DNA of 64,000 nt, taken from Streptomyces ochraceiscleroticus. Its GTDB lineage: Bacteria > Actinomycetota > Actinomycetes > Streptomycetales > Streptomycetaceae. A model generated the notes under the pieces. That model worked only from the letters and a program-made list of their open reading frames with translations. It ran no database searches and was not told the DNA's origin. Location: contig NZ_JOAX01000004.1 in NCBI RefSeq assembly GCF_000720485.1, positions 62,001 through 126,000 on the forward strand, in the 5' to 3' direction. The first letter of the stretch is position 1, and every line of letters starts with the position of its first letter. Below are positions 33,601 through 41,917 of the stretch, one piece after another. A program made the translations under genes and the position numbers.

Positions 33601-35777
33601 GAACGGAGGGCCTCGCCACTGCAGACGACACGGCGCAGGGACGCCAGGTCCCGGCTCGTGGGCTCCGCCAGGAAGAGGTCGAGCATCGACGGTACGAAGT
33701 GCACGGTGGTGACCCCGTGCCTGCGGATGACGTCCGCAAGCGCCCGAGGGTCGCGCTGGGTGCCGGGCGCTGCCAGGTGGAGCACGGCGCCGTTGAGCAG
33801 TGGCCAGAAGAACTCCCACACCGAGACATCGAAGGTGAAGGGCGTCTTCTGCAGCACACGGTCGTCCGCGCCGAGCCCGTACTCGTCCTGCATCCACAGA
33901 AGCCGGTTGACCACACCACGGTGCGGTACGGCGACACCCTTGGGCCGGCCGGTCGACCCGGAGGTGTAGATGACGTACGCGGTGTCGTCGGGCGTGGCCG
34001 TGTGCTGCAGCGGACCGGACTCCGGCAGCGTGCGCAGCAGTTCGTCGACGGCGATGACCTGCACACCGGTGCCGGTGAGCCGTCCGGCGAGGTGCGACCG
34101 GGTCAGGACGACACGGGCGCCGGAGTCCTCGATCTGGAAGGCCAGCCGCGAAGCAGGGAGCTCGGGGTCCAGCGGCACGTACGCCGCACCGGACATCAGG
34201 ACGGCGAGCAGCTCCACGATCAGGTCGAGCGAGCGCTCGTCGTGCACGCCCACCACCTGGCCTGCCGCCACACCGTCGGCGCGGAGACGGGTGGCGAGGC
34301 TGCGGGCCCGGCCGATGAGCTCGCGGTAGGTCAGCGAGCCGTCCTCCACCTCGGCGGCGACGGCGTCCGGTGTCCGCTCGGCCTGTTCCTCGATCAGCTC
34401 GTGGAGCGGCCGGGTCAGGTCATAGTTCCGCGCATGGGCGGCGGCTTCCGCCTGCACCGAGGCACGCTCGGCGGCAGTCAGTATGTCGATCTCTCCCACG
34501 GGCAGCTGCGCGTCTGCCTGGACCAAGGAGCCCAGGAAGGCAGCGAGCCGATCGCGGTGAGCAGCCACGGTCGCAGCGTCGTGCAGCGCCGGATTGGGGT
34601 CGAAGGACAGCCGGAGGTCCGCGCCCCCGGTGCCACCGAAGAACTCGATCGAGAGATCCCGTACGGGCCCGGAGGACAGCTGGTGAACGGTGCCCTGCAA
34701 GCCACCGAACCGTATCTTCCCGTCGAACGACACCACGTTCACGACCACGCCCGAGGGCTCGTCGGCGGCCCCGGCCCGCCGGAGCTCCCGCTGCAGGTCC
34801 TCACCACGGAAGCGCTGATGCGCCAGCACTTCACTGGCCTGTGCGGAGACGTGCTCCACGAGGGCACGGAAGGACATGTCGGAGCGTACGGACAGCCGCA
34901 ACGGCAGCACATTGGCGAGCATGCCCGGCGTGGTCAGTGCGGTCCGCGTGGTGCGGGCACGCACCGGCAGCCCAATGACGATCTCTTCCTGCTGGGTCAT
35001 CCGGTGCAGGTACGCCGCCGTTGCCGCCAGCACGACAACCGCCCACGGTGTCCCGTGCTTGACGGCCAGCTCGTCGATTCGCTTGATGCGGACCGAGGAC
35101 TGGAACCGCTCGGCGGGCCGGGATGTGCCGGCCGCCCTGTCACTCAGGCTGATGCGGTCGGGCCAGTCGGCCAGGTGACCGAACCAGTGCTCACGGTCAC
35201 TCTCGTGGTCCGCCGATTCCCGGTACCCGGCCTCGTCTTCAAGCAGATCGGCGAGCGTGCCCGCGCTCTTCTCGCGGACTGCCGTCCCTTGCTCCACCGC
35301 CGTGTAGATCTGCGCCAACCTGCGCCAGTAGAGGACCTGGCCGTAACCGTCCAACACGATGTGGTGGTACCGGAGATGAAAGAGGAAGTGATCCGGAGCG
35401 AGACGAAGCAGTGTGTGCGTGAACAGTGGGTCGTTCGCCAGGTCGACGGGGGTGGCCAGGTCTGCCCGTACCCAGTCCTCCGCGGACCGTCGAGGCTCGC
35501 TCTCCTGACTGAAGTCCATGACGCGGAGCGGAGCGTCGACATCGGTCGGCAGCTGCCAAGGAGTGCCGTCTTCGTCGGCGACGAAGCGGACTCGCAAGGC
35601 GTCGGTCTCCCCGACGGCCCGCCGGACTGCTTCAGCAAGATGCTTCTCGTCCAGCCGTCCGCGGATCTCGACGTATCCCCCGCAGTTGTGGAGGGCGCCA
35701 CCGGCATCCATCTGGTGGGCGATCCACACTTCGTGTTGCGCGGCGGACAAAGGCAGGCGCCCGGCAAAACTCTTCAC
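27609..35777 (-). CDS. NRPS: C-A(Ser)-PCP-C-A(Gly) with luciferase-like monooxygenase and methyltransferase
   Basis: 2722 aa. C1 (1-440) has YHHIVLDGYG and, being first, probably accepts a PKS acyl chain. A1 (about 465-945) gives the pocket D-V-W-H-V-S-L-I-D, as in EntF, so serine. PCP1 has Ser997 in VLGGDSMHAI. C2 (1070-1510) has EHHVVLDGWS. A2 starts near 1530 and gives D-I-L-Q-L-G-M-I-W, so glycine. Between A2 motifs, residues about 1750-2095 form an FMN luciferase-like monooxygenase (AARYADTHGFEAVWTPERHF). A methyltransferase follows at about 2395-2620 (VADIGVGVGLVLRN) in the place typical of N-methylating domains. The protein stops before A10; the rest of the module is the next gene. GTG 35777 has GGAG upstream. 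Specificities are read by eye. Confidence 0.92.
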   Translation of the reverse strand: MKSFAGRLPLSAAQHEVWIAHQMDAGGALHNCGGYVEIRGRLDEKHLAEAVRRAVGETDALRVRFVADEDGTPWQLPTDVDAPLRVMDFSQESEPRRSAEDWVRADLATPVDLANDPLFTHTLLRLAPDHFLFHLRYHHIVLDGYGQVLYWRRLAQIYTAVEQGTAVREKSAGTLADLLEDEAGYRESADHESDREHWFGHLADWPDRISLSDRAAGTSRPAERFQSSVRIKRIDELAVKHGTPWAVVVLAATAAYLHRMTQQEEIVIGLPVRARTTRTALTTPGMLANVLPLRLSVRSDMSFRALVEHVSAQASEVLAHQRFRGEDLQRELRRAGAADEPSGVVVNVVSFDGKIRFGGLQGTVHQLSSGPVRDLSIEFFGGTGGADLRLSFDPNPALHDAATVAAHRDRLAAFLGSLVQADAQLPVGEIDILTAAERASVQAEAAAHARNYDLTRPLHELIEEQAERTPDAVAAEVEDGSLTYRELIGRARSLATRLRADGVAAGQVVGVHDERSLDLIVELLAVLMSGAAYVPLDPELPASRLAFQIEDSGARVVLTRSHLAGRLTGTGVQVIAVDELLRTLPESGPLQHTATPDDTAYVIYTSGSTGRPKGVAVPHRGVVNRLLWMQDEYGLGADDRVLQKTPFTFDVSVWEFFWPLLNGAVLHLAAPGTQRDPRALADVIRRHGVTTVHFVPSMLDLFLAEPTSRDLASLRRVVCSGEALRSETVGRFFEQYGADEEAPELHNLYGPTEASIDVTYWRCTPQDAQRPVPIGKAVANTSLYVLDREGRPLPHGIAGELHIGGVQVASGYLNRPELTAASFIDNPFGPGKLYRTGDLAVLREDGVVLYRGRLDHQVKVHGFRIEPGEIESALLSHPAIEQAVVTAPLGNDGQRQLIAHVVPEGDAPQPAELLAWLRERLPAYMAPAHFVPLNALPLLPNGKLDRKALPMPEARPVRAATPPETAEEELLHRAWCTVLATDEFGVEDSFFVLGGDSMHAIRVRMEVERHGYTFEVADLFQGPSIRELARVVKPLKEQEDSVGREPFGLLSAEDRLLLPDGIDDAYPLSAMQAGMLYHAAYADDSSVYRVVTSARVTTRLDLDALRAAIDDTAARHPSLRCSFDLARFSEPLQLVHSSVTIPLESGEDLSGLDDAARLHAVEEWVEQAKFTHFDPEVAPLLKFVAHPCGPDAFELSVIEHHVVLDGWSDMRMLEEVVDHYRARLSGEELDLPPVRSVYRDFVAAERQALASEESRDYWTGLLRGAEPTRLVSRGTTAQERPDGTRPAANHRYDVPVDGEVAEALRALAGREGLPLKSLLATAHLAVLRLVSGDDEVLTGVVANARLEEEGGDETIGVFLNTLPLRLDLSSATLLATARRVFDHERRSAAHRRYPFAQMQHDVGEGLQLDSYVNFMDFHRDRHRSADALMAVTVGVAETNYPLAVNFLIDPEQGQLQLWLDCDLAVLPEEFCARLAGYYERALSAVAQQPEEELTAVDLMAPAEHAQLAVWNDTAVAYDPADTVHGQFERQVQAHPDAIAVAHRFDELSYAELDARANRLAHHLRGQGIGRGDLVGVSLRRGIDLVVALLAVLKSGAAYVPMDPSFPKGRLENIATDAGIGCLIKGPGTPDGITAPHLVDIIADAKTIEGLPGTQPGTEVSGDDTAYVIYTSGSTGKPKGTALRHRNAVNFFAGMDERVGCGLEDAVLAVTSVSFDISVLELLWPLTHGAKVVVAGERIISNLVPQSEATERALGFSLFFFAASAGVSNREGYQLVLDAARYADTHGFEAVWTPERHFHEFGGLYPNPSVMSAALATITDRIALRCGSVVSPLHDAVRIAEEWSLVDNLSDGRVGLAFAAGWNSNDFVLRPENFPVRKDRMSEQLAEFRKLWRGEPVQRVGGSGELVDVRIFPAPVQAEPPVWLTSVGTVQTFEKAGASGANLLTHLFGQDPDDLAEKIKAYRQAREAAGHAGSGQVTVMVHTFMSDDTEQARQQAREPFRNYLRSSTELWRTLFASTGQDLPEMGAEEQIDAVIDMAISRYFETSGLFGSPDTCAELVRDLAAAGVDEIACLVDFGVEADAVLESLTWVDRLRDAHEAEVAESAHSFAELCERHRVTVVQGTPSLFTAVAAEPEALESLVGLRALLIGGEAFPSGLAQRLIEALPGVRICNMYGPTETTIWSTVHELDAQRDATADTISIGRPIANTEVRVVDGRGRPLPVGVSGELWIGGDGVAAGYIGRPELTAERFVAGVEGSGRFYRTGDRVRWRADGSLEFLGRVDRQVKILGHRVEPDEVESVLSRHSRLDAVAVTAVEGANGTELVAYVSPADSLSDASVQEAHVRRWGEVWESAYTAPPAEAAAEDGSEFAGWLSSYTGEPIPVSEMREWLGHTVDRIRALRPTAVADIGVGVGLVLRNLADQVEEYHGVDVSPAALTAAAASLGRPLPEHVRLKQSGPEYLAGLEAGSLDTVVINSVAQYFPGTDYLRTVLTDAVRAVRPGGAVFIGDVRSVEMLPEFHTAVQLHRAGPLQTIEEIRSAISRQLQEERELCLSPAFFHQLAAELDGVGEVRVELKRGSADNELSLFRYDVTLLIGEPAAPAGTEDRVSWDALDGGLDSLRQRLAGGTGGLVVTGIPNRRLLRTTAAVRALEETDGTATAWDLERLLWDLDEAAGAHPEELFALAAEADRQVRTLVSPDNRLGVFDAVFDKPVPAHHDDAEDKA

Positions 35778-36566
35778 GAGTCACTCCGTCTTTCGGTTCC
35801 AGGAAGGCGCACGCCACCCACCGCCCGGCGCACGACGGCGTGGCGCGGGGCAGGACAGGGTTATGTGCGCGTTGAGTGCTTGCAGCCTGTGGAGACAGCG
35901 GCGGCGTGGCCGCGTTCAGCGAGCCCTGAAGGCTCGGAAACAGGCGCTATCGATGACGTCGATCTGAAGACGTTGAGCCGGGCCGGCTACACGTAGACAC
36001 AGATATCCCCCCATACGTGCCGCGTGAACGGCACTCTCCCCCGTGGGCCACAGCACCGAGGGCGACTCTCGAAGAACGCACTCAGACACCGGGCAGAACT
36101 TCCACGGCCCGGGACCCCACTACCTGAGCAAGTCCCGCCGTGTTCGCTGCATCTCACCCAGCCTGGGGAGCCATGTCAAGCCGTCGGTCCGGCGAGGAAG
36201 ATGTTGATCAATCCCATTATTCGCCAAATTTGTAGACGGAGTTGACCGTTCCATTGCCAAAGGTCGGCCACCTGGGGCGATGCGCCACCAATAGACGACT
36301 CTGAGCGCGGAGGTCAGCACAGTAAGTGACGTTAAAACCTGCCCCAAGAGGTGGCGCGGAAAGGCCCATAGACGAGACGGCGTCTCAACACCCGGACGAG
36401 AGCGATGCCTTGCAACCCGAAGTTCGTTCAGGGTTCAAGCAGGTTGTGCCTCACCGGCCGGGCCCCTTTGATGATGCGGAAGGCCTGAAGCCGGGCAAGG
36501 AACCTGGGGGCTGGGGTTCATGTCCCACGGGTAACGAAGGACATCTGCCGTATTCGAGGAGCCACC
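35778..36566. other. Intergenic region upstream of the NRPS operon
   Basis: 789 bases between the NRPS start and a divergent small gene. No ORF here has coding character that I trust. It should contain the promoter of the 22-kb leftward operon. A less GC-rich stretch (36200-36250, caatcccattattcgccaaatttgt) may mark a promoter or an old junction. No operator recognised. Confidence 0.5.
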
Positions 36567-36851
36567 GTGGCGCGAGTATCGAGAGGCTTATGGGCCGTTG
36601 CCGGGGCGGTGGCCGCCGTACTGGCGACCGTGGTCGTCGGTGTTTCCGTGAGTGGCGGCCCGGGCGGCGAGAACAGCGGCCCGGGTGAACCCGTACCGAG
36701 CGAGTCCTCCCCGACGCACCGCTCGTCCGCCCCCGAAAAGGCGGGCGGCGGCGCCTCGGCCAGCCAGGAACCGGGCACCGGATCGTCGTATTGGACGGAA
36801 GAACGCAGGCGCGAGGCGTCACCGGCGGAGATGCCCGACCCCCGGAAGTGA
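36567..36851 (+). CDS. Small secreted or membrane-anchored protein
   Basis: 94 aa. An N-terminal hydrophobic segment (GLWAVAGAVAAVLATVVVGV) acts as signal anchor or signal peptide, followed by a disordered Gly/Pro/Ser-rich tail (GGPGGENSGPGEPVPSESS) ending SYWTEERRREASPAEMPDPRK. GTG 36567 has a good GAGGAG ribosome site. No family recognised. It is convergent with the protease gene and shares a terminator with it. Confidence 0.7.
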   Translation: MARVSRGLWAVAGAVAAVLATVVVGVSVSGGPGGENSGPGEPVPSESSPTHRSSAPEKAGGGASASQEPGTGSSYWTEERRREASPAEMPDPRK

Positions 36852-36870
36852 TGCCGCCGATCACGCGGTG

Positions 36871-36896
36871 GGGCGGCACCGCGTACGGTGCCGCCC
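36871..36896. terminator. Bidirectional hairpin terminator
   Basis: Perfect 10-bp stem (gggcggcacc / ggtgccgccc) with loop gcgtac, between the convergent small gene and the protease. Confidence 0.75.
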
Positions 36897-36923
36897 GGTC
36901 GTACAGGTGCGGAGAGATGGCCC

Positions 36924-37954
36924 TCAGTCGTCCGCAACGTCGTGGTAGACGTTGATCGCGCCGTCCCCGTGGTTGGCGGAGTAGCCGTAGGGCTCGTTCC
37001 AGGGGTTGTCGGGGTCATTGGGATCGTCTTCGTCGATGTGCGACATGGCCCCGACGATGTAGCCGCGGCCGTTGCTGCCGAGCTCGTCGATCCAGGGGCC
37101 GCCGCTGGAGCCCTGTCCCATGTCGCATTCCATCTGGAGCCGTTCGTCCCAGGGGAAGATGCTCGCGTCCTCGGTGTCGGCGAGGCAGTGGAAGAGCTGG
37201 TCCCCGGGAAGCTTCGGCCGTTACCTGCGGCGGGGTAGCCGAGGAAGGTGACGTCGCTGAACTCCTGGCCGTAATTGAAGCGGTAGCCCTGGGAGCCGGT
37301 GAAGTCCTCGATGTTGCCGTACTGGGCCTGCGGAGCGAGCTTGATGGCGGCGACGTCGTAGTCGAAGTCGCGGTCCTCGGACCATCCCTTGATGGTGTTG
37401 ATGTAGGTGACGTCCCACAGGCCATGCGGCGCCTTGCCATCGTCGTCGTCCGGGGCGAAGGCCATGTAGTCCGGGGCGTAGAACTTGCTGTCGCCGCCGC
37501 CACCGGGGTGCACACAGTGTCCGGCGGCCCAGAGGGTGCTCTTGTTCTTGGCGGTGATGACACTGGCCGAGCAGTTGAAGCCGCTGCCGTCCGGAGTGCG
37601 GTAGAAGAGACGCCCGGTGGTGATCGCGGGCTGTGATCCGGGCCGGCCCCATCGTTCGGCCTCGTTGACGTCGGCGGCCGTGACACCGGACGCGCTTTCG
37701 CCCCCGCCCCGGCTCTTGGGCGCCGTCGGCGAAGCGGACTCCGGGCCGAGCGCCGAGGAGGGAGCGGTGTCCCGGGTCGACTGTTTCTGGTTCTTGAGCG
37801 CCGCTGCAACAGCCGACTGCCTCCCGCCCTTGGCCGGCTCTGGCCGACTACCGGCGTCGATGCCTTCGTCTCTTCGGCTGGCGGTACGGTCAGAAGCACT
37901 ACTCGGGCACGTACTGATCTTCCACACTGGGCGACCACGTGGAATGCGAGTCAC
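36924..37954 (-). pseudogene. Trypsin-like serine protease, frameshifted
   Basis: S1-family protease with all three catalytic regions: His in LWAAGHCVHPG, Asp in DFDYDVAAIKLAPQ, Ser in MGQGSSGGPWIDELG. The His/Asp part and the Ser part are in different frames. The shift lies close to 37205-37212 where ccgggg is read; one extra G there restores FPGDQLFHCLADTED and joins the frames. The N-terminus is uncertain: I use GTG 37954, but a hydrophobic segment in another frame (VRARVVLLTVPPAEE) suggests a second indel. Proteases of this type are secreted. Either a true pseudogene or a homopolymer sequencing error. Confidence 0.75.
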
Positions 37955-37995
37955 GGCTTGAGTTGAGCGCGGCAAGGGGGAGCCCGGACGGGGCG

Positions 37996-38850
37996 CTATG
38001 TGGGCCGGGAGCCAGCGGTCCACCGCTGGTGTTGGGCCAAGGCCAGGTCCCACAGGGAGCGCACCGCTTCAGCACCGAAGACCATTACGGGGACGGCAAA
38101 TTGCTCCTTAAGGAGGCGCACGTATTCGTCCTGTCCGGTGACGGTGTGCTGGGTCTTGCCGTGGGGAGTGACCCTCCTGAACGTACGAGCCCGCAACGCC
38201 AGCTCGTGGCCGCCGCGATGGATATGGACGAGAGGGTGCTCATGAGGGGCCGGGCCCTCTCCCGCGCGGCGGTTGGCGAAGGCGGCGTAGTCCTCCAAGT
38301 GCACGGGGGCCGTGCAGAAGTCGAAGAAGGCGAACGGCCCTCTGGAGTGGTAGTGGGCCCGCCAGACTGACGCCCCGCGGCGTTCGAGGCGATAGCTGAA
38401 CCCGCCGCGGACGTGGACGCCCTCGCACAGGGGAAGCGGCGCGGCGAACGGAGCGCAGACGCCGACGTCGGCGAACCAGGTCTCACCGTCGGCCTGGATC
38501 AGCAGCGCCACGTGAGTGCCCCACGGAGGCTCGGCGCCGTCGTTGGGCATGATCACCGCGTCGACGGGCGTGACGTCGAATCCAACGCCCCGCAGCAGCA
38601 GGCAGAAGGCGGCGTTGAGCTCGAAGCACATCCCGCCGCGGTGGCGGTGCCCGAACTTCTCCATCAGATCGTCCGGTTGGAGACTGACCTGGTGGCCGAG
38701 GAAGACGTCGAAGTTCTCGTGGGGCACGCTGGTAATCCAGGCCCGGTACAGCGAGTGCAGGGCGGGTGCGCCGGGCCGGGGCGGACGAGGGTGACCGATC
38801 CGGCGCAGCAGTGGCCCCACATAGGCATCCGGCTCTGTACCCGTATCCAT
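37996..38850 (-). CDS. nat: Arylamine N-acetyltransferase
   Basis: 284-aa NAT with the complete Cys-His-Asp triad: Cys in HRGGMCFELNAAF, His in WGTHVALLIQADGE and Asp in WFADVGVCAPF. NATs move acetyl or other acyl groups from CoA to arylamines; some homologues close macrolactams in ansamycin pathways. ATG 38850 has GGAG upstream; a TTG at 38868 would overlap the preceding NAT stop. It follows the second NAT in tandem, so the two are cotranscribed. No ansamycin genes are seen here. Confidence 0.88.
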   Translation of the reverse strand: MDTGTEPDAYVGPLLRRIGHPRPPRPGAPALHSLYRAWITSVPHENFDVFLGHQVSLQPDDLMEKFGHRHRGGMCFELNAAFCLLLRGVGFDVTPVDAVIMPNDGAEPPWGTHVALLIQADGETWFADVGVCAPFAAPLPLCEGVHVRGGFSYRLERRGASVWRAHYHSRGPFAFFDFCTAPVHLEDYAAFANRRAGEGPAPHEHPLVHIHRGGHELALRARTFRRVTPHGKTQHTVTGQDEYVRLLKEQFAVPVMVFGAEAVRSLWDLALAQHQRWTAGSRPT

Positions 38851-38864
38851 CCTCAGCTCCGTGC

Positions 38865-39737
38865 TCAACGGACTCGCCCCTTCTCCTCACGGACCGCGCG
38901 GGCGCGGCTCTCCAGCCACGCCTCGTGCTGCTGGCCCGAGACCTCCCACAGAGTCCGCAACCCCTGAGGGCCGAGGTCCTCCAACGGAACGCCGAAGACG
39001 TCGGCGAGCGTGTCAGCGAACTCGTCCAGGCCGGTCAGCGTGGAGTCGTGCTTGCTGCCGTCGGGGCCGACGCACCGTACGGTGCGTGCCCGAAGCGCCA
39101 GTTCGCGGCCCTCCCGGTGACGGTGCACGATGAGCCAGCCGCGATCGGCGCCCGGGTCGTGCCGGTGCCGGTCGGCGCGCGCCGCGAATTCCGAGACCCG
39201 GCGGGGCGTCGTACGGAAGTCGAAGGAGGGCAGCAGGGCCGCCGGGTGGTGGTGGGCCCGCCACACCCCCTCCTGGAGGATCTCGAGGCGATAGCGGAAC
39301 TTCCCCTGCTGGTGCGTGCCTTGGCGCAGCCGCAGCGGTTCCAGGAAGGGGTCGGAGAGGCCGATGTCGACCAGCCACGTCTCGCCCCCGGCCACGACGA
39401 GCAGGACGGTGTGCCCGCCCCAGCGCTCGTCGCCGAAGGTCTCCCGGTCAGCGGCCCCTTCCACGAGCGTGATGGCGAAACCGATGCTCTCCAGCAGCAG
39501 CGCGAAGGCGGCATTGATCTCGAAGCACTGGCCGCCGCGTCGACGGTGACCGAACTTGTCGACCAGGGACTCGGGTTCCAAGCTGATCGGCCGCGCCAAC
39601 TGGATGTCGATGTTCTCGTAGGGCACGCACCGCTGCCACGCCCGGTACAGACCGCACAGCGTGGCCGCGTCGGCCCGAACCTGCCCGGTGTATCCGATAC
39701 GTGCCAGCAGCACGGCGGCGCCGTCGTCCGGTGTCAT
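38865..39737 (-). CDS. nat: Arylamine N-acetyltransferase, second tandem copy
   Basis: 290 aa with Cys in RRRGGQCFEINAAF, His in RWGGHTVLLVVAGGE and Asp in WLVDIGLSDPF. It shares the overall plan with the adjacent NAT but is well diverged, so it is an old duplication or two acquisitions. ATG 39737 has GGAGGCGAG upstream. It lies 50 bases downstream of the MdoH-type gene on the same strand. Acyl acceptor unknown. Confidence 0.88.
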   Translation of the reverse strand: MTPDDGAAVLLARIGYTGQVRADAATLCGLYRAWQRCVPYENIDIQLARPISLEPESLVDKFGHRRRGGQCFEINAAFALLLESIGFAITLVEGAADRETFGDERWGGHTVLLVVAGGETWLVDIGLSDPFLEPLRLRQGTHQQGKFRYRLEILQEGVWRAHHHPAALLPSFDFRTTPRRVSEFAARADRHRHDPGADRGWLIVHRHREGRELALRARTVRCVGPDGSKHDSTLTGLDEFADTLADVFGVPLEDLGPQGLRTLWEVSGQQHEAWLESRARAVREEKGRVR

Positions 39738-39787
39738 CTCGCCTCCGGGGGCGGGGATACGGGTTCGCGCGGGCCGGGCCATGCGGC

Positions 39788-41917
39788 TTACAGCCGTTGC
39801 GCGGGCATGGGGCGGTGGCGTGCCTGCGGGAAGGTGATGGCCGTGCGCGCCGTGCCCACGGCGGGCCGGGGTGCGTGCAGCAGCGCCATGGCCTGCGCGC
39901 CGGTCAGCAGCAGGCCGCGTTCGTACGCATGGGCCGCTCTCTCGGCCGCCGCGCGAAGCTCGGGGGTGAGCGGCGGCAGATGGGCCACGAAGCCCCGGTG
40001 CAGGGCGGCCGTCGCGGGGTCGGTGAGCGCCGTCTGCCAGCCGCCGTTGCCCTGCGGCAGGGCACGCCGGTAGCCATGGCGCAACTGCTCCGCCCTGGCG
40101 ACCACCGGCGGCACGTCCACTTCCTCCGGGGTGCGCAGCAGGCCCATGCGCCTGCTGAGGCTCCCGGCGCGCGGGGAGTCCAGGACGAGGGCGCTGGCGA
40201 ACGTGCCGAGCCACAGGAGCAGCAGTGGCCCCGCCCACCACATGGTCCACGGCGCGTACAGCCAGCAGACGGCGGACACGCAGAGCGCGGCCAGGGAGTG
40301 GCGCAGGTAGCCGCTGGTCCGGGCGGTGAGCCGCGGTCGTCGGGCGGCGCGGCGCGCCCCGGCCCATCCGGCGTCCCGCCCGCAGACGAACTGAAGCGTG
40401 AACGCGGCGCGGCTCATCAGCCGCGCCGGTGCGGTAGCCAGCCACAGGAGGAGGTCCAGCAGGCCGTCGGCGAGCGCGGCTGCCCCGAACCTGCGACTCC
40501 CCTCCGCAGCCTTGGCCACGGTGCGCAGGCCGGGTGCGACGGCCGGGGTACCGGCCCAGGCGGTGCGCCCGGCCAGGTCCCAGACCACGAACGGCAGCGT
40601 GACCGCCAGGAGCACCTTGATCCCGGTGCCGCCGAGGCACCCGCCCGCCGACGTGGGCGCGGCGGCGCAGGCCGACCGGCCCTCCGGGTCGGCGAAGCCC
40701 AGGACGCAGCCGATGAGCAGCACGACCGCCGGGGCTCCGAGGTTGCGCACCGCGGCGAGAAGGAAGCGGGCGCGGGCGGCCAGGGGCAGGGCAGGGGTGC
40801 GCAGCAGGCGCAGGTTCAGCAGATCGCCCTGGTACCAGCGGTGGTCCCGGCGCGCGTGGTCGTGCAGCGTCGCCGGGCACTCCTCGTAGGAGCCGGCCGC
40901 CTCGGGCACGACGTACACATCCCAGCCCGCCCGGGCCAGCAAGCTCCCCTCGACGAAGTCGTGGCTGAGGATCTCTCCGCCCCACGGGGACCTGCCCGAC
41001 AGGCGGGGCAGCCCACAGTGCGCCATGAAGGGGGCCACGCGGATGATTGCATTGTGCCCGTAGTACGTCCCAGCACTGCCCTGCCACAGGCGCTCGCCCC
41101 ACTGCGGTACGTCCGCGCAACCGTACGTCGAAAACTGCTGGAGGCGGGCGAAGAGGGTCCGCCCGTTCACCAACCTGCTGGAGGCCTGGAGCAGCCCCGC
41201 ACGCGGGTTGTGCTCCATGAGCCGTACGAGCTCCAGCAGGCATTCCCCGGACATCAGACTGTCAGCATCGAGGACGACCACGTACCGGTAGGCGCTGCCC
41301 CACCGCTCGCAGAACTCCGCGATGTTGGCCGTCTTGCGCCCCGTCTCGCGGTGCCGGCGCCACAGATGGCTGCGGGGCACGCTACGGCGCAACCGCGCCC
41401 AGGCCAACTCCTCCTCGACCCAGCAGTCCGGGTCGTCGGAGTTACTGACGACAAAGACGTCGAAGAGCCGGTCGGCCCCGGTCGCCCGCAGGGACTCATG
41501 GATGGCCTGGAGGTTGGCGAAGACCTGAGCGGTGTCCTCGTTCTTGATGGGGCAGACCAGTGCGGTACGCGCCGCAGGGCCCGGCCGCGTGCCCTCAGGT
41601 GGCTGCCGCAGCCCGGCGGGCGTGTGCCGCGAGCGCCGGGCGACAATGCCGAAGCTCCAGGTGAACAGGCCGGTGGCAAGGAGCAACGCCGGTATCGAGG
41701 CGAGCCCGGTGCACAGCAGCAGCGGTGCTCCGGCGATGCCCGCATCGGTGAGCAGCGCACCGTACCCGGCCAGCAGGGCCGCGAGCACCAGCGGGATCCC
41801 CAGGCTCATCAACAGCGACGGCGTCGCCCACGACCGCCCGGGCCGCCCGGTGTGCTCGGGTAACTCCGCTGTTATCGGCGGGTGTTCACCCTGACCTTCG
41901 ATCGTGGTCGTGTGCAC
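39788..41917 (-). CDS. mdoH: MdoH/OpgH-type membrane glucosyltransferase
   Basis: 709-aa family 2 glycosyltransferase embedded in the membrane. Two N-terminal helices (LLMSLGIPLVLAALLAGYGAL and a second) precede the catalytic domain (ALVCPIKNED, VVVLDADSLMSG, HDFVEGSLLARAGWDVYVVP, DHRWYQGDLLNLRLL), then several C-terminal helices and a soluble tail. In proteobacteria this enzyme makes periplasmic glucans; its role in an actinomycete is unclear, perhaps a cell-envelope beta-glucan. GTG 41917 has GGGAAG upstream. It is followed by two NAT genes on the same strand, which might acylate an amine-bearing product (speculative). Confidence 0.85.
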   Translation of the reverse strand: MHTTTIEGQGEHPPITAELPEHTGRPGRSWATPSLLMSLGIPLVLAALLAGYGALLTDAGIAGAPLLLCTGLASIPALLLATGLFTWSFGIVARRSRHTPAGLRQPPEGTRPGPAARTALVCPIKNEDTAQVFANLQAIHESLRATGADRLFDVFVVSNSDDPDCWVEEELAWARLRRSVPRSHLWRRHRETGRKTANIAEFCERWGSAYRYVVVLDADSLMSGECLLELVRLMEHNPRAGLLQASSRLVNGRTLFARLQQFSTYGCADVPQWGERLWQGSAGTYYGHNAIIRVAPFMAHCGLPRLSGRSPWGGEILSHDFVEGSLLARAGWDVYVVPEAAGSYEECPATLHDHARRDHRWYQGDLLNLRLLRTPALPLAARARFLLAAVRNLGAPAVVLLIGCVLGFADPEGRSACAAAPTSAGGCLGGTGIKVLLAVTLPFVVWDLAGRTAWAGTPAVAPGLRTVAKAAEGSRRFGAAALADGLLDLLLWLATAPARLMSRAAFTLQFVCGRDAGWAGARRAARRPRLTARTSGYLRHSLAALCVSAVCWLYAPWTMWWAGPLLLLWLGTFASALVLDSPRAGSLSRRMGLLRTPEEVDVPPVVARAEQLRHGYRRALPQGNGGWQTALTDPATAALHRGFVAHLPPLTPELRAAAERAAHAYERGLLLTGAQAMALLHAPRPAVGTARTAITFPQARHRPMPAQRL

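Noticed and set aside
27633..35996. A 2787-residue open frame opposite the NRPS
   Set aside because: Antisense shadow of high-GC codon bias; it has no motifs, while the minus strand holds complete NRPS domains.
37996..39737. Ansamycin amide synthase pair
   Set aside because: Sequence has the NAT triad, but no AHBA or ansamycin PKS genes are in the window to support that role.
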